Shown piece by piece: positions 45,525-56,867 of a DNA stretch of 64,000 bases. Within the stretch, counting starts at the first letter, position 1. Each line of letters starts with the position of its first letter. Position numbers and translations under genes: made by a program. The stretch is from NCBI RefSeq assembly GCF_001715535.1, contig NZ_CP017015.1:496001-560000 (forward strand), in the 5' to 3' direction. A model generated the notes under the pieces. It was not told the DNA's origin and ran no database searches. It was given only the letters and a program-made list of their open reading frames with translations. This DNA comes from Spiroplasma helicoides. Lineage in GTDB: Bacteria > Bacillota_I > Bacilli_A > Mycoplasmatales > Mycoplasmataceae.

Positions 45525-46253
45525 ATGTTTAGAATTGAAGGTGTAACAAAAAAATTCGATAATAACAAAGGAATTTTTGACATCAATATAACTTTTAATG
45601 AAGGAGACATTGTTGGTCTAGTTGGTGATAACGGAGCTGGTAAATCAACTTTACTAAAATGTATGTTCAACAACTATAAAAAAGACTCGGGTCAGTTCTT
45701 ATATAATGATGAAGAAGTGAATAAAGCCATTATGAAACGTTTCTCATTTTTCCCAGATCAAAGTATTTATCCAAAATCTATTTCAATATTTGATTTTTGT
45801 GTATATTCAGGTAAATTATCAGGAATAAAAGCAAAAGAAGCAAAACAAAAAGCTACAAGTTTACTAACTTCTCTTGATTTGATTAGCTATAAGAAAAAAA
45901 CTTTTAAATCATTATCTGCAGGAATGCAAAAAAGGGCATTGCTAGCTATATGTTTAATAAACAATCCTGACATTATTGTTTTAGATGAACCAACAGCTAA
46001 TTTAGATGTTAGTTCAAGAATTGAGTTTGTAGCTTTATTACAAAAATTAGCAAGAATGGGTAAAACAATTTTAATAACAAGTCATATTATTGATGAATTA
46101 CAGAAGTTCATTAATAAACTTGTAATTATCAATGAAGGTGAAGTTGTTTTTGATCGCTACTTAACTCCAGAAGATAATATAGCGAGAATATACTTTAACT
46201 TAACAAGTAACACAAGAACAAGTAAAATTAAAATTGATGAGTTAATTAAATAA
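45525..46253 (+). CDS. ABC transporter ATP-binding protein
   Basis: 242 residues. Walker A GDNGAGKST near residues 36-44, signature LSAGMQKRALLA near 134, Walker B IIVLDEPTANLD near 156, switch His in ITSHIIDEL. All catalytic residues are intact. This is the CcmA/NatA-like subfamily that pairs with ABC-2 permeases. It presumably powers the permease at 41929 and perhaps also the paralogue at 46361, which has no ATPase of its own next to it. A strong terminator follows at once. Confidence 0.92.
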   Translation: MFRIEGVTKKFDNNKGIFDINITFNEGDIVGLVGDNGAGKSTLLKCMFNNYKKDSGQFLYNDEEVNKAIMKRFSFFPDQSIYPKSISIFDFCVYSGKLSGIKAKEAKQKATSLLTSLDLISYKKKTFKSLSAGMQKRALLAICLINNPDIIVLDEPTANLDVSSRIEFVALLQKLARMGKTILITSHIIDELQKFINKLVIINEGEVVFDRYLTPEDNIARIYFNLTSNTRTSKIKIDELIK

Positions 46254-46281
46254 AAAAGACAAACTAAGTTTGTCTTTTTTA
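46252..46281 (+). terminator. Rho-independent terminator
   Basis: AAAAAAGACAAAC / GTTTGTCTTTTTT stem with a 3-base loop overlapping the ATPase stop codon, ending in a T run. Confidence 0.85.
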
Positions 46282-46360
46282 TTAAACTATTTTAAAGGAA
46301 AATAAACAAACTCACATATAATAAAAATATATAAAATAAATTTTAGAAAGGTAAATATCA

Positions 46361-48205
46361 ATGAATAAAATATTAGCATTTCATTTAAAAAGAACTCTTA
46401 AAGATAAATTATTTATTGGTATTGTTTTATCGGTTTCGATTGTTATGATATGTGTAATACTTTGAATGTGTATCATTACTAGTCAAGCCGTTTATACAAT
46501 TTATGTATGAGGTCCGCTTTTAATAGTTTTTTGAATTCTAAATATTTGTTACATAAATTTAGTATGTATATCAAACGCAATGGTTGAAGATAGACATAAT
46601 GGTATTTTAGATCTTGAAATATCAAAAGGGTATAATCATGGAAGCATTTTAGTATGTAAGTTGATAACATCTAAAATTATTAGCATTTCATATAATGTAA
46701 TTATGATTGGTTTTTTTTATCTTAATTTATTAATTATGCAACCAGATAGCAAATATTTTTTTGAAAATGTATTGTTTTACGGCTTTTTATCATTTTTTGC
46801 TCTTGATTGATTAACTATGGGTATATTTGTTTTATTTAGCTCTTTTAAAATATCTAGAATTGTATTTTGTTTAGCGGGTATTTACACAGGATTAATGTCG
46901 TTATCGCCAATTTTGGGAGGTGTTCAACAAACATTTTCAAGAAATAAGTTTCAAGGAATTAATGAATCAAGAACGACACTATCTGCACAATATTTTCAAA
47001 TATTGCTTGATTTTGCAAATTCACAAAAAGGAATATTAAATAAGTTACTCAATAATATGTATACTTTAAACGATGATTATCGTTATGATCTCAAATGAAA
47101 AACTAATAGCAAAAATAATGATTGTTTATCTTCTGGATATATATGCCTTTACAACTCATACTACAAGGGTGAAGAATTTACTGAATCTGTTAGTAGGTAT
47201 GGTAAAATTGCTTCTTTGGGGTTGATGCTTGATTCAGAATATTTTTTAAATAATAGTAAATCATCAAATTCAAACTATGAATTTAAATTGTTTGATAGTT
47301 ATAAACAAAATATTGTTTACAAATTTTTAAAAAGTTCACTAAAAGAGTCAAAAGCAGATAACTTAACAAGTACTTACTTCTATAAAAGGTCGCAAAAAAA
47401 TATAACAGGGAGTAATCAATATAATGATTATTGCAAATATATTATTCAAGATAATGTAGTTAATAATATTATTAGTTCATTAAACTTAGAGGCTACAAAA
47501 GACCAAGTTATAAATGAGATTAAAACTCTAAATGATATTTTGTACTATTATTATCAAGATTTTTGAGTTGTAAATGATAATCGATTTTTAGATATGGATA
47601 ATAAAAATTGACAATTAATATTTCGTAATTTTAATAATAACTCTACTATAGATAACTCTACAAAGATGTTGTTTGTTTCAGAAAGAGACTTGTATGATAA
47701 TGCTTTATTAAAAGATGGTAATCGACTATATATGGCTCTATTATTTGATATGATTGATAATTTGATGTATTATCCAGATTTTATTATTAATGGTGGTATA
47801 TTTTTTGGCTATGATTATGAAACATATCAAAAAAATCCTGGTTCATATAGACAATATTTTTTAAGTAATCCGTTATATTTTCAAACATTTATGCTGATGT
47901 ATACAAATAAAAATCAATCATTAAAAGAAAATAAATTTGCAATGCAACTTTCACCTTTTGATCATTTACCACTAAAAATAGTGAAATATGAGAAAAATGA
48001 AAACTATGAATATATTGATTTATATAACTGAAAATTTGGAGAAAAAAATACATTATATAATAAGTATGAAAATATAGGTATAAAAAATGTTTTTGTAACA
48101 GAAAATGTTATTAATGTTGATTATGTGTATATAGGATATTTTGTTTTAGGAGTTTTATTTTTAACTGCTGGATATTTAATTTATAGAAAACTAACATTAA
48201 TTTAA
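46361..48205 (+). CDS. ABC-2-like permease with large extracytoplasmic domain (paralogue B)
   Basis: 614 residues; GAAAGG RBS, ATG 46361. Same architecture as the gene at 41929: about five membrane segments to residue ~180, a long outside domain with LGLMLDSEYFLNNS, LLKDGNRLYMALLF and LSNPLYFQTFMLMYTNKN, and a final membrane helix ending in AGYLIYRKLTLI. Many TGA Trp codons. Separated from the ATPase by a terminator, so it has its own promoter. Clearly a duplication of the first permease. Confidence 0.75.
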
Positions 48206-48333
48206 TTTTAAAAGTGTGGTGATTTAAAAATTCATTACGCTTTTTTTATTTTATAAAAGTTATTTTAAAAAATTATTAGTTATATAAATAAAAAAGGTAT
48301 ACAATAAGTGTAAATTAAAAGGAAAAAGGTAGT

Positions 48334-49119
48334 ATGAGACTTAATAAGATATTAATTGCAACGAAGCAAAACTTTTTAAAAAACTGATCATTATTTTTAG
48401 TTATTGGATGTGGAAATATATTTTTAACTTTACTTTCAGTTGTGTCTTCTTCTTCAGCAGCAAATATTTTTGAAGGATCATCTTTTTATGAGCAATTCGT
48501 TGGTACTTACATTGAAGTGTTTGAGGGGATAACATTTGCATTTTATATTTTGTTTTCTTTGGTTTTAAGTTATCGTATTTATTATTTAGGATTTAAAAAA
48601 AATACACATCGGTATTTTCTGGTTTGTGGATTAAATAGAAATGAGATTTATTTTTCAAACAGAGTATTAATATTTTTAGGAATCATAGTTTTATACTTAA
48701 TTAATCAAATTTTGTATGGTTTACTCTTTGTTTATTATGATAATGTTTTAGATTATAAAATGAGTTATAAAGATGATTTATTTTTAAGTTTTAATTATTT
48801 TATTGAAGCATTATTGTTTGCAACATTATTTATAATTTTCTATAGTTTGTTTGTTAAAATGAGAAATAAAAAACTTTTATATTTTTTTCTTGTTATATTT
48901 TATGTTTATATTTGATTTATGGTGGTGAGCTTATCGTATTCTGCATTACCAGATGTAGATATTCATAAATCATTTTATTCATTTATACCGCTTACATTCT
49001 CAAAAATAACATCAAACTATGAAGGTGTTTATAAATTTATAAACTTGATTTATTTTATTGTTTTATTTCCAATTTTCACTTATTTTGAATATTTATTATC
49101 TAAAAAATATAATTATTAG
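48334..49119 (+). CDS. Small ABC permease (first of three related ones)
   Basis: 261 residues, AAGGAAAAAGG RBS, ATG 48334. About six membrane segments. Its C-terminal section NYEGVYKFINLIYFIVLFP is shared with the permeases at 50512 and 51292. A KNTHRYFLVCGLNRNEIYF loop resembles the permease loop before the coupling helix. Followed 21 bp later by the first ATPase of the cluster. Three or so TGA Trp codons. Confidence 0.72.
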
Positions 49120-49140
49120 ATTTTGAAAGGTGTGTTACTT

Positions 49141-49824
49141 ATGCTTGAAATAATTAATTTGACTAAAATGTTTGATAAACATAGTGGTATAAAAGATGTA
49201 AACTTAAAACTTGATAAGGGTGTTTATGGATTACTTGGTAAAAACGGAAGTGGTAAATCAACGCTTTTAAAATTAATAGCAAGTATAATTCATTATAAAA
49301 AAGGAGACATTGTTATAAATGGGTTAAGTAATAAAAATAATAAGTTTGATTTAAAAAATATTGCATATATTAGTGCAGAACAAGATTTACCCATGCAATT
49401 ATCAATTCAAAAGTTTTTTAAATTTGTAAGAGAATTTAATGATGATATAAAAGATACATTTGATGAAGTGGCAGCAGCTCTTAACTTTGACATAAATTCC
49501 ACAAAACTAATAAGTCAACTATCAACAGGAATGCTACAAAAATTAAAGATTTGTATAGCTTTTGGTTATCCTAGAGAAATATATTTATTAGATGAAATAA
49601 CTTTGGGTTTAGATCCTGTATCAACAGATCAAATAATTTCATTTATCAAAAATTTTTCAAAAGACGCCTTAGTAATCTATAGTTCTCATAAATTAGAAGA
49701 AGTTGAGGCACTATGTAGTAAAGCAATTGTTTTAAGAAATAATAAAGTAGAGACCATTTTTAATGTTGATGAAAACAGTGAAGTTATAACAAATTACCGT
49801 AAAGTTTTTAAAAGAGAGGAGTAA
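49141..49824 (+). CDS. ABC transporter ATP-binding protein (cluster ATPase 1)
   Basis: 227 residues. ATG 49141 is preferred over an upstream in-frame TTG because GAAAGGTG lies before it. Walker A GKNGSGKST, signature LSTGMLQKLKI, Walker B IYLLDEITLGLDP and switch His in YSSHKLEEV are intact. The LSTGM signature and compact size recall ATPases of lantibiotic/antimicrobial-peptide exporters and NatA types. Very close to ATPase 2 just downstream (4 bp). Confidence 0.9.
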   Translation: MLEIINLTKMFDKHSGIKDVNLKLDKGVYGLLGKNGSGKSTLLKLIASIIHYKKGDIVINGLSNKNNKFDLKNIAYISAEQDLPMQLSIQKFFKFVREFNDDIKDTFDEVAAALNFDINSTKLISQLSTGMLQKLKICIAFGYPREIYLLDEITLGLDPVSTDQIISFIKNFSKDALVIYSSHKLEEVEALCSKAIVLRNNKVETIFNVDENSEVITNYRKVFKREE

Positions 49825-49828
49825 ATAT

Positions 49829-50500
49829 ATGATCAAAATAGAAAATCTTTCAAAAATGTTTGATGATATTAGTGGAGTTAAAAATATTACATACAATTTT
49901 GAAAAGGGTTTTTATGGATTACTTGGAAAAAATGGTAGTGGAAAATCAACTTTGTTAAAACTAATATCTGGAATAACTTTTTATAACGATGGAAAAATAA
50001 TTATAAATGATTTAAACAATAAAGAAAATAATTTTAATCTAGAAAGAATTGCATTAGTTAGTGGTGATAAAGATTTACCTGAAACTATAAAAGTTTTTGA
50101 AGTATTTAAATTAGCTAGATTTATAAATAAAGATAGAAAAGATGACTTTGATAAAATTTCAGATTTGCTAGACATAGATATTCATTCAAAAAAGTATATA
50201 AAAGAGCTAAGCACTGGAATGTATCAAAAAATAAAATTATGTTTAGCATTTGGTTATCAAAGAGATATATATTTGTTAGATGAAATTACATTAGGATTGG
50301 ATCCTATTAGTTGTGAAGATATTATAAGTTTTATTAAAAATAATTTGCAAGATAAGTTAATTATTTTTTCATCACATAAGTTAGAAGAAATAAGAGATTT
50401 ATGTAATGAAGTTATTGTTTTAAATAATAATAGAATAGAAAAAGTATTTAAAGTTAAAGATAGTCAAGTTTTTGAAAAATACGCAGAACTATACAAATAA
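49829..50500 (+). CDS. ABC transporter ATP-binding protein (cluster ATPase 2)
   Basis: 223 residues. RBS GAGAGGAG overlaps the end of the preceding gene. Walker A GKNGSGKST, signature LSTGMYQKIKL, Walker B IYLLDEITLGLDP and His in FSSHKLEEI. Nearly parallel to ATPase 1 along the length, so a recent tandem duplicate; the two may form a heterodimer or serve different permeases among the three in this cluster. Confidence 0.9.
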   Translation: MIKIENLSKMFDDISGVKNITYNFEKGFYGLLGKNGSGKSTLLKLISGITFYNDGKIIINDLNNKENNFNLERIALVSGDKDLPETIKVFEVFKLARFINKDRKDDFDKISDLLDIDIHSKKYIKELSTGMYQKIKLCLAFGYQRDIYLLDEITLGLDPISCEDIISFIKNNLQDKLIIFSSHKLEEIRDLCNEVIVLNNNRIEKVFKVKDSQVFEKYAELYK

Positions 50501-50511
50501 TAGGGGGAATT

Positions 50512-51276
50512 ATGACAAAAAATATTAGATTAAAAAGATTAACATTTAAAAACTTTCTTTCTTTTTTATTGATATTTTTTGTAGTTTACTTTGTAAAAAC
50601 TGTAATTATTGCAATATCATCGCATAGTTATGTAAGTGGTAGTAATGATAATATATATACAACTAATTTAGTTATAACCATGTTAGATTTATTATTTAGT
50701 TATTTTTTAACAATATTTATTCCATTTTTATATTTGATATTGAATACTATAAATTTTAAAAATAGGTTAATAATATTTCTTGGTATTAGTAGAAAGCAAT
50801 TATTTTGATCTAATTTATTAAATTACTTTGCTTATTGTTTTTTAACTTTGTTATTAAATTTCTTTTATCTTTTTATCTTTTTCATTATTAGTAAAAATAA
50901 AGTTTTTGTAAATGAGTATTTTATTTTAAATTTAAATTTATTTATTTATGCTGCTTTTGTAGGTGTTTTATTTTACAACATATTTTATCTTTATTATAGA
51001 ATGAAAAGTAGATTTTGAGCTAAAGCAATTTTATGTTTAATAATTTTATTACATGTTGTTGCATTTTTCGTTCAAATAACTTTAGTTATGTTTTCATCAG
51101 CTAAAAATAAATTTACATTTAATTTTAACTATTTTTCATTGCTTATCTTATTTTGTTCTCATATATCAGTTTGTTATAATGGTTTTTATAAATATATAAA
51201 CATAATTTATGGTTTGATCTCGATTCCACCATTATCTTATTTGTTGTATAAAAACTTTAATAAACTAAATTTTTAA
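50512..51276 (+). CDS. Small ABC permease (second of three)
   Basis: 254 residues, RBS TAGGGGGA, ATG 50512. Six membrane segments. Contains FLGISRKQLFWSNLL, equivalent to the LLGVTKKEIATISF of the next gene, and the C-terminal VCYNGFYKYINIIYGLISI shared by the trio. Two TGA Trp codons. 11 bp after ATPase 2. Confidence 0.75.
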
Positions 51277-51291
51277 AGAAAGGGAAAAACT

Positions 51292-52044
51292 GTGAAAACT
51301 TTACAAAAAAAATTATATCTAATACAAAAAAAATTACTTATTTTATTAATGACTTTTTTTGTGATATTTTTTATAAAAGATTTGACTCTATATAGCATTT
51401 TTGAATTAATAGGATTTCATAATACTGGTGGTTTTTATTTAACTTATTCTATTGTTAATTATGCAGTTTATCTGTTCGCAGCTTTTTTCTCTGCATATTA
51501 TTTTTATTATTATTTAATAGTTACAAATTACAATAGAATGTTAATGTTATTGGGTGTTACCAAAAAAGAAATAGCAACTATTAGTTTTATAAGTTTTATT
51601 ATATTTCATTTAACAATTCTATGTTTGGGTTTATTTTCTAATTATGTTTTTTACATTATTTTTAAAGAAAACGATTTCATAACAAACTATATGTTTTTAG
51701 GTTTTAATATATTCATCTTAACTTTTGCTTTATCGGGAATTTTTGGTTTAATAAATTTATCAATAATAAACTATACTGGTAGTAGAAATAAAAACTTATT
51801 TATATGATTGGAATTAATTTTTATAATTATTATTTATATTATTTTTTTTATTGTTATATCATTTGATTCAGCCAAATCTTTTATTAATATAAATAATTAT
51901 TATTCATTTGTTATATTTATATATTCTTTTTTAACTTTCTTATATAATGGTTTTTACAAATATGTGAATATAATTTATAGTTTATTAGTTCTTATTCCTA
52001 CTTTAACATATTTATTTTTAAGAGCAAAGATAATTAGTTATTAA
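51292..52044 (+). CDS. Small ABC permease (third of three)
   Basis: 250 residues. Starts with GTG 51292 after AAAGAAAGGG; no ATG lies in a usable place. Six membrane segments, motif LLGVTKKEIATI and C-terminal LYNGFYKYVNIIYSLLVL align with the previous gene. One TGA Trp. Last gene of the + strand cluster, ending in a terminator that also faces the opposing operon. Confidence 0.75.
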
Positions 52045-52075
52045 AAAAATGCATTTTGTTGATGCATTTTTATTT
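52043..52075. terminator. Bidirectional terminator between convergent ABC clusters
   Basis: AAAAATGCAT / ATGCATTTTT 10-bp stem with a 7-base loop, starting in the stop codon of the + strand permease. Confidence 0.8.
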
Positions 52076-52813
52076 TTAATCTCATTTGAAATATTTTATA
52101 GCTAAAAAAGCAAATAATGCTGTATAAATAATCGATGTAACATAAACTCACCATATCTGAGTTGTATCTAAACCATTTGCAATATACTCCATAAGTAAAA
52201 CAGCGTTTCCTGTTGGTAAAATATATTGAAAGTATTTAAATCAAACATCATTAGTATCAATAGCTAAACCTGGAACTGTTGCACCTGAGAAAAATAAGCT
52301 TATCATTAAAATAAAAAATGACATTGAAGTAATAAAGTTAATTGATTTACCAAAGTTAGCCATTGTAACAGACATCATAAAATGAACTATAAAAATAGGA
52401 ATTGGTAAAAACAACAAAGTTGAAATCATAGTTGCTGAAGTACTTAAATTAAATGCTGCAATTGCTGTGATTAAACAAATCATAAATTCAACAAAATACA
52501 TTGTGTAATATGTAGCCACTAAAGAAAATATATATTTTAATTTAGTAATATTTGCTAATGCTATTATTTTTATTCTTTTGTCAATTCTGTTGGCGCACAT
52601 TGTTATTGGTATTGATGATATTGAAAAGGACAATATAGCCATAATTGATAATGGGGGGAATAAATAATTCATTAGTAATGACCCTTGAACATCTTCTTTT
52701 CCTCAAACCATACCATAAATTATTGTTCATGAAATTGGAAATCCAAAACCAAAAACGATGCCAAAAGGGTTTTTAGCATATTTTATAAACTCTTGTTTAA
52801 TTATCTGTAGCAT
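52076..52813 (-). CDS. ABC-2-type permease
   Basis: 245 residues, ATG 52813, AGAGG RBS. Starts MLQIIKQEFIKYAKNPFGIV and has six membrane segments with the ABC-2 style CANRIDKRIKIIALAN loop and FSGATVPGLAI near TM5. The start codon lies 17 bp inside the upstream ATPase gene, so translation is coupled. Several TGA Trp codons. Probably an exporter (drug, bacteriocin or lipid) together with its ATPase. Confidence 0.85.
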
Positions 52814-53471
52814 AAACAACCTCTTTTTCTAAAATATCTAAATTTTTTTTAAAGTCATCAGTTAAATTTAGATCATTTACTATTGAACCATTATCTAAAA
52901 GAATAACACGGTTACAAATTTTAGCGATTTCGTTGACATCGTGAGAAACCAATAAAACTGTTGTTGGGTTATTTTTAACATAGTCAATAATAATTTTGTG
53001 AATCTTTTCTCTTCACACATAATCTAGAGAAGTTGTTAACTCATCTAATAATAATAAATTAGGTCTATTTATAAATGCTACTAATAGTTTAAATTTTTGT
53101 TTTTGCCCACCTGATAGTCTATTAAATCTTTTACGTTTCAAATTTTCTAGATCAAACCTTTTAAAAAGTTCATCAGTATCCTCTTTTGATTTAAAAAGAC
53201 CTTTATAAAATTTAACTATTGATTTTAAACTCAAATCAGGTTCAAACTGACATTCTTGAAAAACAGCATTTTTAGATATATTTTCAATTTCTAGTTTTAT
53301 TTCACCGCTACTTTGTTTTTTAGAACCCATAATAATTTCTGATAAAGTTGTTTTACCAGAACCGTTTTGGCCCATTATTCCTAAGCACTGATTTGATTCA
53401 ATCTTTAAATTACTAATATTTAAAACTTCATTTTTGCTATATGATTTTTTTAAATTAATAATTTCTATCAT
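52797..53471 (-). CDS. ABC transporter ATP-binding protein
   Basis: 224 residues. Walker A GQNGSGKTT, Q-loop FQECQ, signature LSGGQKQKFKLL, Walker B LLLLDELTTSLD, switch His in LVSHDVNEI. Intact in all motifs. Overlaps the permease start by 17 bp. Paralogous to the frameshifted ATPase gene just upstream (53520-54187). A TGA Trp lies just after Walker B. Confidence 0.92.
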
Positions 53472-53519
53472 TTCGTTTACTCCTTTTTATAAAAGTATAC
53501 TATAAGTTTTATTCTATTT

Positions 53520-54187
53520 TTAACTATAAATGGTTTCTTTTTCTAAGATAGACATGTTTTTTTCATAATCATTGGTTAATAAAAAGTCTTTTTTAATTTG
53601 ACCCTTGTTTAGCATAACTACTCTATTGCACATTTGAGCAATAGCTGGAATATCATGAGATATAAAAATAACTGTGGCCTTATTTTCTTTTATATATTCT
53701 ATTATGTAATTAAGTATTTTATCTCTTCATTTATCATCCATATTTGTTGTTAGTTCATCAAGTAGTTGTAAACTTGGTTTGTTTGAGAGGCTATTAATAA
53801 CTTGAATTTTTGCTTTTCTCCTTCAGATAATTTATTGTACTTATGTGTTTTAAAATCATTTAAATCTAAATTTTCAAATATGGGTTTAAGATCTTCTTTT
53901 GAGTTGAAAATATCTCTATAAAAATTAGCTATTTTCAGTAATTTATAATTATAGGGTATTAGAAAATTTTGAAAAACTGCATTTCTAATTATTGAATTAT
54001 CCTCAAAAATAACCTCACCCGAATTTTGCCTTAAAACACCAATTAATATCTCACCTAGTGTTGTTTTACCTGAACCATTATGACCAATAATCCCTAAGCA
54101 TTGATTTTCTTCTAATTTAAAATATTCAATATCTAAAATAGCTCTTTTTTTATAGGATTTAACTACATTTTTGAGTTCTACCATCAT
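53520..54187 (-). pseudogene. ABC ATP-binding protein gene with a 1-base deletion
   Basis: ATG 54187 (or 54184) after GGAG begins MMVELKNVVKSYKKRAILDI with Walker A GHNGSGKTT and signature LSEGEKQKFKLLIA. At about 53789-53791 one base is missing from an Ala codon, so the frame runs off and stops at 53750. The next frame continues without stops as LSNKPSLQLLDELTTNMDDK through ISHDIPAI to TAA 53520, matching the intact paralogue at 52797 residue for residue. Either recently dead, or a sequencing error at that base. Confidence 0.82.
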
Positions 54188-54328
54188 TAAAAACTCCATT
54201 CAATTAATATGATTATAATAAAATAAGGCGTTTTTTATTAAAAGTTTTTCAAAGGTCTAAAATTTTTTTAATTTATAATTAAAATTTAGAAATTATTGTT
54301 AATTTTGACTATTATATTAAAATTTTAT

Positions 54329-54357
54329 AAATAACAAGTTTAAGGGATTTGTTATTT
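54329..54357 (+). promoter_or_regulatory. Leader hairpin before the large lipoprotein gene
   Basis: AAATAACAA / TTGTTATTT perfect 9-bp stem with an 11-base loop, ending 5 bp before the GGGAGA RBS; TATATTAAAAT upstream could be the -10. No T run, so it is a leader structure rather than a terminator. Confidence 0.45.
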
Positions 54358-54376
54358 AAAAAGGGAGATTGTTAAT

Positions 54377-56808
54377 ATGAAAAAACTACTATATACATTA
54401 GCAAGCTTAGCATTTGTAAGTTCGCCAATTGTTAGTGTTGTTGCATGTAATAAAAATGCAGCGCCAAGTGATGAAGGAAACAAAGATAACAACGATAAAC
54501 CGGGAACAAATACACCCGGAACTAATGAACCTGGTACAGATTTACCAGACTTAAGCTCACCTGCAGCCGATTTAGCAGACTATAACTGAAATACAAAGCT
54601 TTCATCTGAACAAAACGAAATGAAAGCAGGAGCAGAAGTAATTTCAAGACTAATTCTTGCAAGTAGACATGAAAATCTTAACTATAATGCAAATGAAATA
54701 CTATCAAATTATTTAGCACCATATCCAACAACTTTAGGATTACCAACTGGATATACATACAAAAATAGACAAGTTAATATGGGTGCTGCTATTGATAGAT
54801 ATAAAAGTTTATTAGCTCCAGAATTAATAAAAAATATGAATGGTGAAGGTTATGCAGGTATATATTCTAGCTATATTATGGGTATGTACAATGATGACTT
54901 TTATAAAAACCTTATTAAAAATGGATATTTTGCAGATTCATTTAATGACAAGGGTGGGTTGGAAATAATAAAAGTGATAAAAATAACGCCACTGGAATTC
55001 TTGCAGGACTTAATAAAGACTTAAAATTATCTGAAGATCAAGCTAGAAGAAATCTTGCTTGAGGTGTTCAAGACACTGGAGCACTATCTAACTACTTATT
55101 AAGTAATGGATTTGACGGTGGTTATCCTGGAGGAACTGCAGGAACTTCAAATCCACAATCTGGAGCTAGAGTAGATAATGGTGGAACTAATGGTGCAGGT
55201 TACTTGTACTATAATTCAATTCTTTCTAAAGGATCTTCAAACGCTGGAACAAAAACTGATATTTCCAGCAAAATGAAAAATGTTAAATATGAGCCTGGAA
55301 AAAATGGTGGAGCACCAAAAGTTGACTCTAAAGAATTTAATAAAGTAGGTAGCCAATTGATGATGGCAACAAATAGCTTATCAAAAAAATCTTATATAGA
55401 TTGATTTGCATCTGTAAAAGATAGTGTTGCAGAAAGTGATTTTGGGGCAGAAGAAACATTTAGATTAGCAAACTGATTAATGCCAATGCTTACAAAATCT
55501 GGAAATACAACAGAATTAAGAGTGCAAGGAGCAGCTTCAATGCTTATATACAACGCTCAAAGTGCTATAAATCAAATTCAAGATGAAAACAAAAGTGCTG
55601 ATATTCAAGAGTTTTTAAAAACTAATGGATTTAGTGAAGAAATTTTATCTAAAAAAATTAATAAAGTTGATGCATTAGGTGTGCCTTCACTGGCTTTCCC
55701 AGGTGCAAAAGATGTTACAATAAAAAATATTTATAAAGCTGGGGATAATATTGCAGATCCACTTGAAAATTTAAAACAAGTTTCTATCTTTTTAAAAGAA
55801 TTGAGTAAATTTCATAAAAATTTAAAAACAGAAGATTTGAAGAAAAAATTTGTAGATTTACTATTTTATTGTGATCCAAGCCAATTGGGTTTAATGGGAA
55901 ATCAAAAGACACCTTTTGCTAAAAGTTATAGTTTATTAATTAGAGCTAATGCAATGATATTAGACCTAGGGGGTTTAGGTGCTGATGGGTGATCAAATAT
56001 AATCAAAGCAGATGGTTCTGGTGGAGCTGACTTTGCTGATTGACTTGCTAATTCTTATGATTTATTAGGATCAACAGATATGAAAACAATGATTGATTCA
56101 CTATTAGAAAATTATGATAACACATCAATTAATGATTTAACTGTTTCTAAAAAAGCAGAGCTTATTGATAAAGTTGGATATGATTATTCAAAACACAAAT
56201 TTAAAGACAATTCACTACTAAAAAGATTATATGATTTATTTGCAAATCAAGATGCGGCTGGAACTAAAAAATTCCAAGAATTTATGGATACATTCAAAGC
56301 ATTTACAGATAAAGATATGGCACCTCTACATGAAAATGCTTTACAATACATCAATAATAAAGAATATTGAAAAGAATCAGATGTAAAAGTTAATGCAAAA
56401 ACTGCTAGTGAAGTTGGTGGAACTATGGAATTCACTTTAGAATACTCAGGAATTGGTGATACTGAATCAACAGCAAGTAAACAAACTACAAAAGTTGATG
56501 TGCCTGAAAACTTTAATCCATATCAAACAATAGTTGCGAACCAAAAAGATGCTGCAGAAAGTGATGCTTTAAAAGATAAAATCGATACATCAAGAAAATC
56601 TGGAGTTATTTTAGGAAAAGAACAATTGAGCATGGATGATGAAGCTCTTAAAAAATATGATGGTTATGGAAATACATTTGGAAATGTTAAACATAAATAT
56701 AAAGTTGTGTGAAAAAATATAAGTGATGATAAAGATAAACCATATTGAGTAATAGCTGATGTACAGTCATTTAATGATAGTGGAACACAATTCTACAATA
56801 TTTATTAA
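54377..56808 (+). pseudogene. Large surface lipoprotein gene with a 1-base frameshift
   Basis: Signal MKKLLYTLAS...SVVAC (Cys24), a low-complexity linker (PGTNTPGTNEPGTDLPD), then a helical ectodomain. Near 54956-54960 (GGTGGGTT) one base is missing: frame 1 stops at 55024, while the other frame continues GNNKSDKNNATGILAGLNKD to TAA 56808. Restored length ~810 residues. The G-rich site could be a deletion, a sequencing error or a phase-variable slip site. Eight or so TGA Trp codons. Function unknown. Confidence 0.78.
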
Positions 56809-56867
56809 AAAAAACTACTTAATTAGTATTTTGGATATATATTTAAAATACTGAAAAAAATTTTTAT

